Shown: piece by piece, positions 36,730 to 48,137 of the stretch | How the letters are laid out: each line of letters starts with the position of its first letter | How positions within the stretch are numbered: position 1 is the first letter of the stretch | From: Datisca glomerata | Taxonomy: Eukaryota; Streptophyta; Magnoliopsida; Cucurbitales; Datiscaceae | NCBI GenBank assembly: GCA_003255025.1 | Contig: QANY01000261.1 | Span: 3,011,390-3,075,389 of the forward strand | Direction: 5' to 3' | Length of the DNA: 64,000 nt | Made by a program: the position numbers and the translations under genes | The notes under the pieces: generated by a model | Told to the model about the DNA's origin: nothing | Seen by the model: the letters and a program-made list of their open reading frames with translations, nothing else | The model's database searches: none

Positions 36730-38950
36730 CAGTACGGTTCTCTTCTGTCACAGGATTTCTTGGGTTCTTTAATTTGTTACTTAGAAAAATGACAAAACAA
36801 GTCAATTTCTTACCAACTGTCGCCAGGTGTTTTGTCTTTGTATATTAATTACAACATTTATCAAAATCGTTTCTTTAACCATTAATTAATTAGGTTTAAC
36901 CAAACTTCTTCAGACCTTCCATCCCATGCAAGATGCAGGTTTAATATAATTATCCCCCCACCCACACACACTCCTATTGTTGTTATGTCCTCCTCACCAA
37001 GTAGCCACGTGATGCTATAAAAGGCTAAAATTATAGTATTACTAGAGTAAGAAATTGTACTATAGTAAATGAAAATTAACGGATCTTACAAAGATCGTCG
37101 TTTTAGTACTAAGGGTATTTTTAGAGTAATCCGAATCAGTATAGCTATTATTCTTCTTCTAACGCAGCCATCCAATTTCACAAGCCAAATGGATTTAACA
37201 CTTCTATGTTAATTGGGCTTTGTGTTTATACCGCATAGCTTAACCGTTTTTGCCGCATATTTCATCCTGTATTTGATTTTACTTTTTATAATGATAAGAG
37301 ATTCTAATATGTCTATTTTTAACACATAAATTATAAGAAGTATAACAGATTGTGCTTTGATATTGATTCTATACAAAACAATACTATGCATTACCGCTAA
37401 CTAAATAACTTAAACAGCACACGTTTTGTGGGTTGAGTTGATTCAAATTTTATTGTAGAAATGGTTAGTAGATAGTTTATACATGCAAGAGAAAGCTTCA
37501 CTGCACAAATTAGCTTTTAAAGCTGAAAAATGCCTAATCCCCCAACCAACAAATTATCTATTGTGTTTGAAATGATACTATATATTGATTAACAACTTAT
37601 AGTAGTGATGAATACTACAGAACTGTAAAGCATTTTCAATGCCATATATTGCCACTCCATTACCACATATGTAGAACATACAATCTTATAGGTTTATATA
37701 TTTAGTGTTTTTGAATCCTAATGAAGAAACACTTTAAAGTATTTTACTACATATGTAGAACATACATATTTTTGCATAATAATACTACAAGACTGCCCTT
37801 TGTAGTTGGAGGACAATGCTAGCTTTAGCTATCTCTTCTTTTTTATTCCTTTTTTTATTTTCATTGGAAACTCATTACTTAGTAGTCTTTCCATGTGAGT
37901 TATTATCAGAGATAACAGATATTTATCTATCTAATCAAATATGCTAAATGGATGACCTGACCATAATTTAATTAATTAGATCCTAAAATTGAGCGACCAT
38001 GCTTCACGGGAAATTATAATATTTATATAATTGACCACTTAAATCTAGTATTAGTTTTATGAACTATTTGATTAATATTTATATAATGAAGTTGGATTGC
38101 ATCTAGATACTAGCTGAGGTTGTTAATTGAGATTCGATGCCATCTATTAGCTAATAGCTAGTGTTAAATTGTTTGACCAATTAAGGAAAAAGGGAAGACG
38201 AATTGTATAAAATAAAAAATTCTTGGGTCGGTTTTAATATTATATGTAGTGTGAAATACTTTAATGTACTCCAAATATATTTTCAGATACTTGAGAGCAT
38301 TGTTTAGATGCGCTTTGTGTATGTGCTACTAGAGGAATTGCCTTCAAATAATAAAAATAATTAGATATATGGATGCGGGTTAAAATAGTAATCCGGGTGC
38401 ATGCGATAAAAAAAGATTCCCCCACATATACTCGAAAGAAAAAAAATGAAAATAGTAGGGTATAAAACTCCAATAGTTATTAACCAATAATACTAGCTAA
38501 TAGAAAGAGGTTTTTGAATAGGACAAAAATGCAACAATTATGAAAATTTAGTGAAAATAAGAGGAAAAAGTTTTGAAAATGTGTTGGAAAAATGTTATAT
38601 ATGTGGCACTACATTGTCAACATAATTATACCTTAAACGTGATAAACGAATATAAAAAAAATAATACACACTAAATTGTGTTTTATATAAATGAGACTGG
38701 TCTAGCAAATAACATCATTTTAACAATCACATGTCAAAAAATTTTAGTAGTATGCATCCATATATAATAATAAGGAACAAATAGTTTCAAAAAAGTCAAG
38801 GTCAATAAAGAAACAACCAATAAAGCATGCTAGCTCAAATAAAAACAGTCACGCGCATGCCCAACACTATATTGTAAGTTGTACGATTGGTTTTATATGA
38901 CATGAATACATTACCATGTCATAGCGTGTCGAAGCATCGTGTGACTACAT
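36727..38950. other. Spacer, no gene recognised
   Basis: A short promoter-like stretch, gccacgtgatgctataaaag, sits at 37003-37022 (G-box CACGTG followed by TATAAA), but no gene starts downstream on the plus strand within 2 kb. A repeated phrase (acatatgtagaacatac) occurs at 37665 and 37747, about 80 bases apart. Confidence 0.4.
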
Positions 38951-38959
38951 AACATTTGC

Positions 38960-39065
38960 TATGATGATGACGACGATGATGATGATGATGATAATGATGG
39001 TGGTGGTGGTGGTGATAATGACAACGACGATGATAATGATGATCTTATTGTTGTTGTTATCGTCA
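38960..39065. repeat. Compound trinucleotide repeat (GAT/GAC/GGT then TTG)
   Basis: Runs of gat, gac and ggt triplets are followed by ttg/gtt triplets, with gataatgacaacga on one side and tcgtcattgttg on the other, so the two halves can partly pair. No protein-coding context. Confidence 0.85.
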
Positions 39066-42000
39066 TTGTTGTAGTTATTATTTGTTTTGCATTGGAAAGA
39101 AATATTAGTTTCTTATGACAATAGTTTCAATATTTTTTTGAAGAACTGAAATCACTTTCTACATTATTTGAAAACAACTCTCAAAATTGAGCGGAAATTT
39201 AAAATAAAAATTTGCGTACATAACACCTCTAAAATGGTGGGGGCAATAACCAATCAAAAAAAGCTTAAATAAATTTGCTAATTGCCATAAAATAGCCTTT
39301 TAGAGAATTAAAATTTTTAAAATCACACCAAATATAAACAAAACCATTTATCTACCATTTTTTTTGGTTAAATAATAATAACCTCTAGCGTATATGCCCT
39401 TTTTATTTTAATATCTTCTTATAGTTTCTTTTGCAAAACACAGTTTAATTACAAAAACACAACTTGATAAAAAAAGAAGGAGAAGAAATTAACTCTTAAT
39501 TACACTATTAGGCTTTTACAAAGAAATTTGTTTACTAAAAGCATTTCCACACAAATGCAATCGTTAAAATTAAAAAAGTGAAATTAGTAATTAAACCAAA
39601 TGTGAAAATCAGTGAGGTTTTTGTTTCTATTGTGGAAGACCCGTGACGGTGACACTGCATGCCAATAAATATATTGCAATTGCAAACAAAAGCTTCATTA
39701 ATAACACATTGCCTTTCTTGATATTTCCTTCTTAATTATTTACTGCTTAAAAAAACAAAATTCCAACTATTTATAAATCAACAGCCTTTCTGTTTATTCA
39801 TTTACTATAGCCATGAAAAGAGATTCCCAACACGTAATGGCAAAAATAGCCATGAAAACTTATAGTGAGGATTACGAGTGTTTGCCGTTGGACTCCAAGG
39901 CAGACGACAGTTGCCAAATTATTAGGGGAAAAATACTTTTTTTTTTACTTTTTAAAATTTCATAACAGCCGTCCAGATCTATTTGGACGGCTGGAATTAA
40001 ATTTTTCATCCACAGTTGGACTCCAACTGCAGAGAATCTTAATCTCACACGTGCTATTTCTTTTGTTTAATTATTTATTCTGGTTAAGAATAATATATAC
40101 AAAATAAGCCTATTTCAACATAGACATATATGACTGTGAGGATGTGAACTTAATTACTACGAAACAATCGAGTGCAATGTAAAATGAATTTGCACATAAC
40201 ATATATCTAAAATTTGTACAAAAAATTAGATAATATAAAAAGAATATGTACAAGCTGTACTAGTAATACTTCTAAAGAGAGAAATATATAAATTTTCTCT
40301 TTTAAAAATTTACCATTTTGGTCATTAGAACTTTATTTCTGACATTTTAGTAAATTGTGTGTTTGATAACGTCAATTATCAGCGTCTAAGTTTTTTATAT
40401 TATCAAACATGTGCATGTCAGGTAAGTAATCCAACAGAAGCTAGAGGCAGGTAAGGGAGTGACTAAATTAATAACAATTTTTTTAAGCTTTCAGAATTAA
40501 AATTACATAAATGAATCAAAATGAAAAATGTAATTAAACCTGTTATTTATATTTTACCAATTTAAAAATAAAAGCATGTGATTAAGTAGCACATATGGCC
40601 GAAAAGTTCCCACAAACACTTAGTTAGGAATGAAATTTTTTGTCCTTAGTAGTTAGGGTATATCGGATCGCTTATTCAGATCTCGATAGTCTAAATCTTT
40701 CTAAAATGTCAAGTATAAAATGAGAAAAATTACTTTTGATTCAGTTGATTTACGCAGTATAAATCTTAAGGACGACCAAGATTGAACATATGTATCTATC
40801 TTTGCTCATGAATGGCAGAAAATTGGAATCCTTTGCGCTATAATTCAAGTGGAAATCATAACTTCTTATGAACATTAAAGAAAGACAAAAAATCGTGAGG
40901 AACTGAAATTTGATAAGGTTACTTATAATTCAAATGAAAAGTGAAATTAAAACAATAGTAAGATAAAAGTCCAAAAAAATAACATACATATGAAGGATAA
41001 GAGATAACGAAATATAAATTTAATGTGAAGCATGGAATTAGACAGCTTAGTCGCCTTGTTGTTGGTTTGGAAGAAGGAGACAAAGTAAAAAGAGAGAGAG
41101 AGGCACACGAGTGTGTGAGATGTGGGAAACATTGAGAGATGGATGTGATCTATACTTCGTATAATTTGTTTGTTTGCAATCCAATCTCAGTCGAATAAAA
41201 GGAGTCAGATCTTGCATGTGTATGCCTCGGAGTAGTGGATTTGGTACTAAAAATTATGTATTTTTCTACCTTTATTTACTAGTCAGTCACGTCTAAATTT
41301 ACGTGGTTTATCTATAATATTTGGTGTGATTTTACTCTAAGATGACTTGATATTAGAGTATTACCAAAAACCTTTGCTAATGCATGGAAATTCTTATTGA
41401 ATGCAAGAAATTAATGAAATCTAGAAATGAATTTATTATATTAGGATCACAATAACTAACCCAAAACCATTAAAGGGTATTTACTGATTAGGTTATCTAC
41501 ATTTATTAGATGCCCGGTCCTGTTGTGCCTACACGTTATTAAACTGTTTAGATCCTTTCCGATAGAGCTCTTAAATATTCCTACCAAAATAGCTTTAATA
41601 GTGGAGCCTCTGTTGCGTCATCTTAATTAAATAGTAATGTAGTTTATATGCTCTTTGGCACCGGAGAGACAAAGCATTCACTACATGATATTTCACCTTC
41701 TACCCTCAGAGATATTTTAATAAAATTCTGTGTGACCCATATAGAATTTTCCTTTAATTGCATTATATGTCAAAATAATTGTTTAATTACTTATTTTATG
41801 CATGATATTAGAATACATACTAGTGTCAACGTAAATTATATTGTTGACAAACATATATAAGCCTGATATACATGTCAACATTCTTTTTTCCTCCTCTTTT
41901 TCATGCGCGTAAATGTTTCTTATTGGTTAAATTAGAAGTTTGCTGCCAATCAACTGATAAAATTGAGTGCCGCAAGTGCTACTTCAAGTTATTTGGAAGT

Positions 42001-42660
42001 ATGTGGTGTGCAATTTGTACAATTATTAAACATAATCTGTTGAGCATCTTTGTTTAACTTTTGGTACCATTTCTTTCATAACTTTTGGACCATTTTTTTT
42101 GCTTAGAGTTGAAGACTCTGATCTTAAATGGTGAATTGAATGTATACATGGTGGAAATAGAAATAAATCTTTTGAATTTTAAGTTGGCTAAAGGCTAAAT
42201 ATATTAAACCAAAAAACTTAAGTTAATATAAGGAGCATACTCATGTATATATAGCAGTGATGAATACTCAAATACCACATTTAACATTACATCAGTAGTA
42301 TATTGTACAGTTTCAGATGTAAATTGGTTCCTAATCAATCTAAACTCATTCAAAATATTTTGAGTTAAATACAGTAGTTTTGCAATCACATCTCATTTCT
42401 AATGTTTTTAGCTACTTTATTGCCTGTCTTAAATTTTTGCAAATATATTTTAAAATTTTCAAATGAAAATAAAAAAAAATTAATTCCCTTTCTTAAAATC
42501 ATCTAATACAAAATACTTTAAATTTGGAATAAGGAATTGATACTGATAATGTAGAGCCTATCATTTGCATATATAGACATGACAAAAAGCTTAATCCAAT
42601 TCTAGTATCATCACATTATTTTAGTATATGAAAAACTCATTAGAACAATAATATAAGCTT
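39066..42660. other. Spacer, no gene recognised
   Basis: AT-rich with scattered short frames on both strands that show no domain. It holds a 10-bp palindrome at 39966-39993. Bases from 42324 on are the original of a segment copied into the downstream copia element. Confidence 0.4.
39966..39993. repeat. 10-bp inverted repeat
   Basis: Arms cagccgtcca and tggacggctg are exact reverse complements around an 8-base spacer. On both sides the phrase ttggactccaa recurs (39889 and 40017), so the palindrome may be the centre of a small foldback or MITE. Confidence 0.8.
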
Positions 42661-42969
42661 ACCTACAAACATTTTAGGGAAAATTACCAATTTGGCAATC
42701 ATAGTTTAAACTTTTCTTCAATTTGGTCATTATAGTTTAAAAAGTCTCAATTTGGTCATCCTAATTTACTTAACGTCTCAATATAGTCTTTCCGTCACAC
42801 TCTATCAACGAACGCGCTGACGTAACATGTTAAGTGATGATTTGACATATTAAGTGATGGCGTGGCATGAGTAGGGACTCATAAGTGCACAATCACCTAT
42901 TAACCCAAGATTTTCTCAAATTTTCCTTTGTCTCTTGCCCCTGATTCTAAAGGCAGTATCATTCCGACT
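42324..42969 (+). repeat. Direct repeat copy A (flank plus MULE end)
   Basis: This segment includes 350 bases outside the MULE, the target-site duplication, and the MULE left end. It recurs, with few differences, at 43862-44587. Copy A lacks about 74 bases present in copy B (between cctatta and acccaaga), so it suffered a deletion after the copying event. Confidence 0.85.
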
Positions 42970-43205
42970 CATTCAAAGGCATAGAGGGCGACTTTTAGAC
43001 TGTAGAAGAAGACGGAGAAGCCTCTGAATGCCTCTAAATACAGCCTCTTCATGAGAAAAACCATCATGTCCACCGCCATAACCACCCCCATCGAACTGAG
43101 GTCGACCACGTCGATGAAAATGCTCAACAGGGCTAAATGCGTAAGCGTGGGGATGGAATTTAACCCCAATTGAAAGGGAAAGCAACCTCATATGGAGTTT
43201 TCGAG
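42970..43205. other. MULE interior, left of copia: possible captured fragment
   Basis: This GC-richer stretch has an open frame on the minus strand (42973-43191) with a Gly-rich DGGGYGGGHDGFSHEE segment, and another frame on the plus strand that would continue past the copia insertion into 47339. No family was recognised. Its composition differs from the AT-rich terminal repeats, as expected for gene fragments carried by MULEs. Confidence 0.4.
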
Positions 43206-43557
43206 TGATATGTAAAGGCTAAACAGCAACAAAAGGACAATGGCTAATGTGCTAGCCTTCTTCTCTCCCTAGCAGTTATTCATGTAATCTGATATTAGTC
43301 AGTCATCAACTACTAACTGATATTAATTGCCTTTAGTTAGTCTTCAGCTAACTGTTCAAAGCTGTCTATTAGAGCTTCCTTTCTCTATCATATAATAGTT
43401 AGCTCTTATTAACTAGTTCTATTCTTTGCCTATAAATACAAGTGATCTAAGCTTCTTACAATCAGTGAGAAACTGTTATGCTGACAGTTTTCCTTTACAC
43501 AGTATCTCTATTTCTTTTTCTTTCTTTTATTCTATCAATTTAGTTCAAAGTCTTACA
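43206..43557 (+). repeat. 5' LTR of nested copia
   Basis: It begins TGATATGTAAAGGCT and ends GTCTTACA. A TATA-type core (tgcctataaataca, 43428-43441) occurs at the same place as in the 3' LTR and is the likely element promoter. A palindromic tgata/tatca-rich stretch lies in the first 120 bases. Confidence 0.9.
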
Positions 43558-43589
43558 TGGTATCAGAGAAATCAAGGACAAGCGTCCAT

Positions 43590-43863
43590 GGCAGAAAACT
43601 CAACCTCTTCAAATACAACTCAGAATACGAGCAATTCAACAAGCATTACTACAATGTTTCCCAATACCTTCAATAGTTCAGTATCGGTGAAGCTCGAGAG
43701 AAGCAACTACATGCGTTGGAAATCACAGATCGTCGTTGTTCTCATTGTACATGGGTTTGATGAAATAGTGTTTGGTTTAGTTGAAAAAACACATAAAAAC
43801 TTATCGAATGGATATGTAAATCCTGAATACATCACATGGTTGAGGAAGGACCAAATCTTACTT
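43590..43863 (+). pseudogene. gag N-terminal fragment of nested copia
   Basis: The ATG at 43590 opens a Ser/Thr/Asn-rich N-terminus followed by the copia gag start: SVKLERSNYMRWKSQIVVVL, then EYITWLRKDQILLG. The frame is cut at the LLG codons where copied flanking DNA begins (shared ttggtt). About 90 of the several hundred gag residues remain. Confidence 0.8.
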
Positions 43864-44587
43864 GGTTCCTAATCAATCTAAACTCATTCAAAATATTTTG
43901 AGTTAAATATAGTTGTTTTGCAATCACATCTCATTTCTAATGTTTTTAGCTACTTTATTGCCTATGTCTTAAATTTTTGCAAATATATTTTAAAATTTTC
44001 AAATGAACATGAAAAAAAAATTAATTCCCTTTCTCAAAATCATCTAATACAAGTCCTTTAAATTTTGAGTAAGGAATTGGTAATGATAATGTTTGGCCTA
44101 TCATTTGCATATATAGACATGACAAAAACTTAATCCAAATCTAGTATCATCACATTATTTTATTACATGAAAACTCATTAGAAACAATAATATAAGCTTG
44201 CCTATAAACATTTTAGGGAAAATTATCAATTTGGCCATCGTAGTTTACACTTTTCTTTAATTTAGTCATCATAATTTAAAAAGTCTCAATTTGGTCATCC
44301 TAATTTAATTTACTTAACGTCTCAATATAGTCTTTCTATCACACTCTATTAACGAACGCGCCAACGTGACATGTTAAGTGATGATTTGGCACATTAAGTG
44401 ATGACGTGAAATGACTAGCGACTCATAAGTGCACAATCACCTATTAAAAATATAGTATATATTTTTCATCCCTAGGTTAGTGGTGATTATAGCTTTGGTT
44501 TCTTCCCCAAATGCCACGTAACCCAAGATTTTCTCGATTTTTCCTTTTTCTCTTGTCTTTGATTCTAATGGCAGTATCATTCTGATT
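43862..44587 (+). repeat. Direct repeat copy B inside the nested copia
   Basis: This 726-bp segment is a copy of 42324-42969, complete with flank, the word aacatttta and the MULE left end, placed inside the copia between gag and integrase. It retains about 74 bases now missing from copy A. At its left edge both sequences share ttggtt. At the right edge copia integrase coding resumes near 44583. Confidence 0.9.
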
Positions 44588-45115
44588 GAAAACCAGTTGC
44601 AAAAGACAATCAAAGTTATTCAGTCAGATTGGGGTGGAGAATTCAGACCCTTTGTTAAGTTTTTACAAAGACAATGCATAAAATTCAGGCATAGTTGCCC
44701 CCATATACATCAACGAAATGAAAAAATAGAGAGAAAACATAGACATGTTGTAGAAATGAGGATCACTCTCCTTGCCCAAGCTTCCCCGCCTCTTTCCGTC
44801 TGGTATGATGCTTTTCAAACTTCAATGTACCTCATAAACAGGCTCCATACTCCTACTTTGAATTTTCTGTCTCCCTTTGAGAAATTTTTTAAACAAAAAC
44901 CTAGCTACCTTCATCTCAGAACCTTTGCCTCAACATGCTATCCTGCCATATAATGTGCACAAATAAGAATTTCATATAGATTTATGTGTATTCTTAGGTT
45001 ATTCTAATGAGCACAAAGGTTATAAATGCCTGCATAGGTCTGGAAATGTCTACATATCTAGGAATGTTATTTTTAATGAATATCATTTCCCTTACAAACA
45101 ATTGTTTGCATCTAT
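44588..45115 (+). pseudogene. integrase C-terminal half of nested copia
   Basis: The frame resumes inside the integrase core: IKVIQSDWGGEFRPF contains the second catalytic Asp of the DDE triad, and the third acid appears in the KIERKHRHVVEM helix (44720). Family blocks ASPPLSVWYDAF, YLINRLHTP and the PSYLHLRTFAS block follow to 44953; after a stop the next 150 bases still read as copia. The first catalytic Asp and zinc-binding part are gone. Confidence 0.8.
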
Positions 45116-45275
45116 TTCTTCTCAACAACACCAGAAAAATAACACTGGTCTATCACCTGTCATTTTTCCATTCTCAATAACATATTATCTAACTCAAGCT
45201 CAGCCTCTGTTCATGTTGTTAGCTCCAGACTTAATTTCTCTTCCATAGTAGATAACCTTGTTATAGATATGCATA

Positions 45276-46300
45276 TTGAGCATGTTCCTCAAATTTGTTC
45301 TCAATCCCAAACTTTTATCCAACCTACAAAACCTTCATAAATCCTCCACACATTCAAAGCAAACCAGCTCTAAGAATAATATTCTCAAACCTAAAGTCTA
45401 TCCTGCCATAAAACATCCGTTTACCACACTTTCACTCCCTTCTGAACCAAGAACAGTTAAGTTAGCCTTATCTAATCCTAATTGGAAGAGATCAATGTTA
45501 GAGGAATTTACAGCATTGATTAAGAATCAAACATGGAATTGGTTGTCTACAAGCCAAGGATCTATGTGCTAGCAAAAAATGGATTTTCAAACTCAAGTTG
45601 AACTCAGATGGGAGTATTCATAGGTACAAAGCCATATTGGTTGCGAATGGCTTTCATCAAACTGCAGGAATAGATTTTTCAGAAACATTTAGCCCTGTGA
45701 TTAAACAAACTACAGTCAAAACAATGCTACATTTTGCTATAAGTTTTAGTTAGCAAGTGAGGCAATTGGATGTTAATAATCCCTTTCTTAATGGCATCAT
45801 TCATTAGACTATTTTCATGTCCCCACCAGAGGGGTTTGAAGACCAGTCTAAACCATCGCATGTTTGTAAATTGAAGTAAGGATTTATATGGGCTTAAACA
45901 AGCTCAAAGAGTCTGGTATGATAGACTTAAATAAGTACTTTTACAGCGGGGCTTCATTAATGCTAGGTCAGATATCTCTTTATTTGTTTACAGTCATGGT
46001 CTAACATTATATTCTTACCAGCGTGTGTTGATAACATGTTGATTACTGGGAATAATTCTCTTCCGCTGCACAAGGTTACTGCTGATCTCAACAAATGTTT
46101 TGCTCTTAAAGACTTGGGACCTCTTCACTACTTCTTAAGTGTGGAGGTTTACAGAGATCAATCTGGTATGATTCTTTCTCAAACAAAGTACATAACTGAA
46201 CTGCTGAAGAAAACTAAAATGGAGGGAGCTAAGCTTGTTCCTTCTCCTGGTTGTGTCTCTACTGTTTTGTCACTCACTTTAGATGAACTTATGTAAGATA
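45276..46300 (+). pseudogene. reverse transcriptase of nested copia
   Basis: Pieces in order: PRTVKLALSNPNWKRSMLEE (45450), KNQTW, a frameshift, WIFKLKLNSDGS and VANGFHQTAGIDFSETFSPV (45600-45700), QLDVNNPFLNG (45765), PPEGFED, then the catalytic region reading CVDNMLITGN (46023) in place of YVDDML, and ALKDLGPLHYFL. Loss of the second Asp of the box and several stops show inactivity. Confidence 0.8.
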
Positions 46301-46975
46301 TTACTCTGTTTAGTAGTACTGTGAGGGCATTGCAGTATCTATCTCTAAACAAGCTAGATATTGGGTTTATAATGAATAAATTAAGTCAACTTCTTCACCA
46401 TCCTACTGAGGTACTTTGGCAAGCTTGTAAACGTGTTCTGAGGTACCTTAAGGGCACTATCACATATGGTTTACATTAAAACCATCAAATTCTATGGTGT
46501 TGCAGGCTTTTTCAGATGTATATTGGGCTAGCAATTTGGATAACAGAATGTCTATAGGGACCTACATGATTTTCTTAGGTGGAAATCTTTTATCTTGGTC
46601 TTCAAAGAAACAAAATGTCACTGCTAGATCTAGTGTTGAAAGTGAATACAGGTCTATGCTAAGCATAGCTGCAGAAAATAGCTTGGTTTCAAAGTTTGCT
46701 CTCTGAATTGGATTTCTCTCTCACTCAGCCTCTTATTTTATGGGTGGATAATATCAGAGCTACAGCCCTGGCTACTAATCCATCATTTCATGCTCGAACC
46801 GAGCATATAGAATTAGATATACACTTTATAAGAGATAATGTTTAGCTTAGAAAACTTGAGGTTTGATTTGTTCCTTCTACAGAACAACTTGGTGATATAC
46901 TTACAAAGAGACTCTCAACTCCTCGGTTTTCTTATCTAAAGACCAAGCTCAAGGTGGTTCATTCTCCCTTTCACT
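46301..46975 (+). pseudogene. RNase H of nested copia
   Basis: After VLRYLKGT (46437) the RNase H domain starts with AFSDVYWASNLDNRMSIGTY (46506) and WSSKKQNVTARSSVESEYRS (46590 on). After a frame change it ends with DNIRATALATNPSFHARTEH (46747-46805) and the terminal block near 46880-46930. The usual order for copia; stops present. Confidence 0.8.
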
Positions 46976-46985
46976 TGAGAGGGGA

Positions 46986-47338
46986 TGTTAGTGGAAAGGC
47001 TAACCAACAACAAAAGGACATTGGCTAGTGTGCTAGCCTCCTTCTCTCTCGGGCAGTTATTCATGTAATCCGATATCAATTAGTCATTAACAACTAACCG
47101 ATATCAGTTGCCTTTAGTTAGCCGTTAGCTAACTGTTCGAAGCTTTCTATTAAAGCTTCCTTTCTCTATCATGTAATAGTTAGCTCTTGTTAACTAGTTC
47201 TGTTCTTTGCCTATAAATACAACTGATCTAAGCTTCTCACAGTCAGTGAGAAACTATTATGCTGATAGTTCTCCTTTGCAGACTACCTCTCTTTCTTTTT
47301 CTTTCTTTTTTTATATCATTTTAGTTCAAAGTCTTACA
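46986..47338 (+). repeat. 3' LTR of nested copia
   Basis: It begins TGTTAGTGGAAAGGCT and ends GTCTTACA, 353 bases, aligned over its whole length with the 5' LTR. Scattered substitutions between the two show that the insertion is not recent. Confidence 0.9.
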
Positions 47339-47930
47339 CCGATGGTGAAGTGTCTTCTCTTGGGAAAAGAGGTAGAACATGGGTTGATGAGCTTACTTCT
47401 TTATCAAATCCCATGACTGAAGCAGAATAAATTCCACTTTTCATTGATTCACAATTTTGTTGATAAGCGTTGAGCCTCTGAAATTTTTCTTTGAGACCGT
47501 AAGAGATGATGCTGATGGGTTAGAATTGGAAGTAGAGGAAATGAGGATTTTTTTCAAAATTGAATGAGAGGAATTGGTTTTCGTGTTCAAGTTTTAGATA
47601 TTTTAGAAAGAGAAGGGAGGAGGAGAGTCTGTGTATGTTGTTCAATTAGCATACAACAACTAGGTTGAGGGAAATGGAAGAAAAATGGAGTGGGATTGGC
47701 TAGCTATCTTTATATTTTCATTTGAAATGTTTTACCAAATGACGACATGTGATGAGTTCATGAAGCAACAAACAGCTTCAGGAAACCTTCAATGGAGTTA
47801 GAGAGAGAGATGAGGGATGTGGGATGATGGAGAAAGAAAGTAATAAACGTAAAAAAATGGGTGAGTTGGAATGTAAAAAAGTTAAAAATAGTAGGTTTGT
47901 TGGAAAATATAAACTATATTTTTAATTGAT
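47339..47930. other. MULE interior, right of copia
   Basis: Starts with an open stretch on the plus strand reading DGEVSSLGKRGRTWVDELTS and ending at a stop near 47430, in frame with the sequence left of the copia if the copia is removed. The remainder (47430-47930) is purine-rich without recognisable domains. No transposase seen. Confidence 0.4.
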
Positions 47931-48137
47931 GACTATGCACTTATGAGTTTCATTCATGCAACTCCATCACTTAATGTGTCACGTCAGTGTGTCCGCTAAT
48001 TGAGTGTGACAGAATGATTATATTAAGATGTTAAGTAAATTAGGATGGTCAAATTAAGATTTTTTAAATTTCGATAACCAAATTAAAAAAAATGTGTAAA
48101 TTATGATGATCAAATTGATCATTTTCTCAACATTTTA

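Larger units (their letters stand above)
43206..47338 (+). mobile_element. Ty1/copia element inserted in the MULE
   Basis: LTRs at 43206-43557 and 46986-47338 are collinear over their full 350 bases with scattered substitutions. The primer-binding site tggtatcagag (43558), complementary to initiator tRNA-Met, follows the 5' LTR at once, and a purine tract (gagagggga, 46977-46985) precedes the 3' LTR. Gag start, integrase part, reverse transcriptase and RNase H follow in copia order. The region from gag residue about 90 to the integrase core is missing and replaced by 726 bases of non-copia DNA. The five bases before and after (tcgag, ccgat) agree at three positions only, so the target-site duplication is unclear. 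Confidence 0.9.
42668..48137. mobile_element. MULE with 9-bp target-site duplication, containing a copia
   Basis: The 9-mer aacatttta occurs at 42668-42676 and at 48129-48137, directly outside inverted ends at 42677 (gggaaaattaccaatttgg) and 48128 (read inward: gagaaaatgatcaatttg). The ends stay alignable for about 230 bases as inverted copies (shared words include catcctaatttacttaac, gtcacactc, cataagtgca). Long terminal inverted repeats with a 9-bp duplication are the hallmark of Mutator-like elements. Removing the 4.1-kb copia leaves about 1.3 kb, so the MULE is non-autonomous. No transposase is present. The internal 350 bases may be captured host sequence. Confidence 0.85.

Noticed and set aside
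36587..36848. Frames through the (CT)n run
   Set aside because: They encode only Ser-Leu repeats produced by the microsatellite. The same holds for the minus-strand frame across the GA run at 27548-27601.
39865..40107. 80-codon plus-strand frame near the palindrome
   Set aside because: It crosses the inverted repeat and a poly-T run and has no domain.
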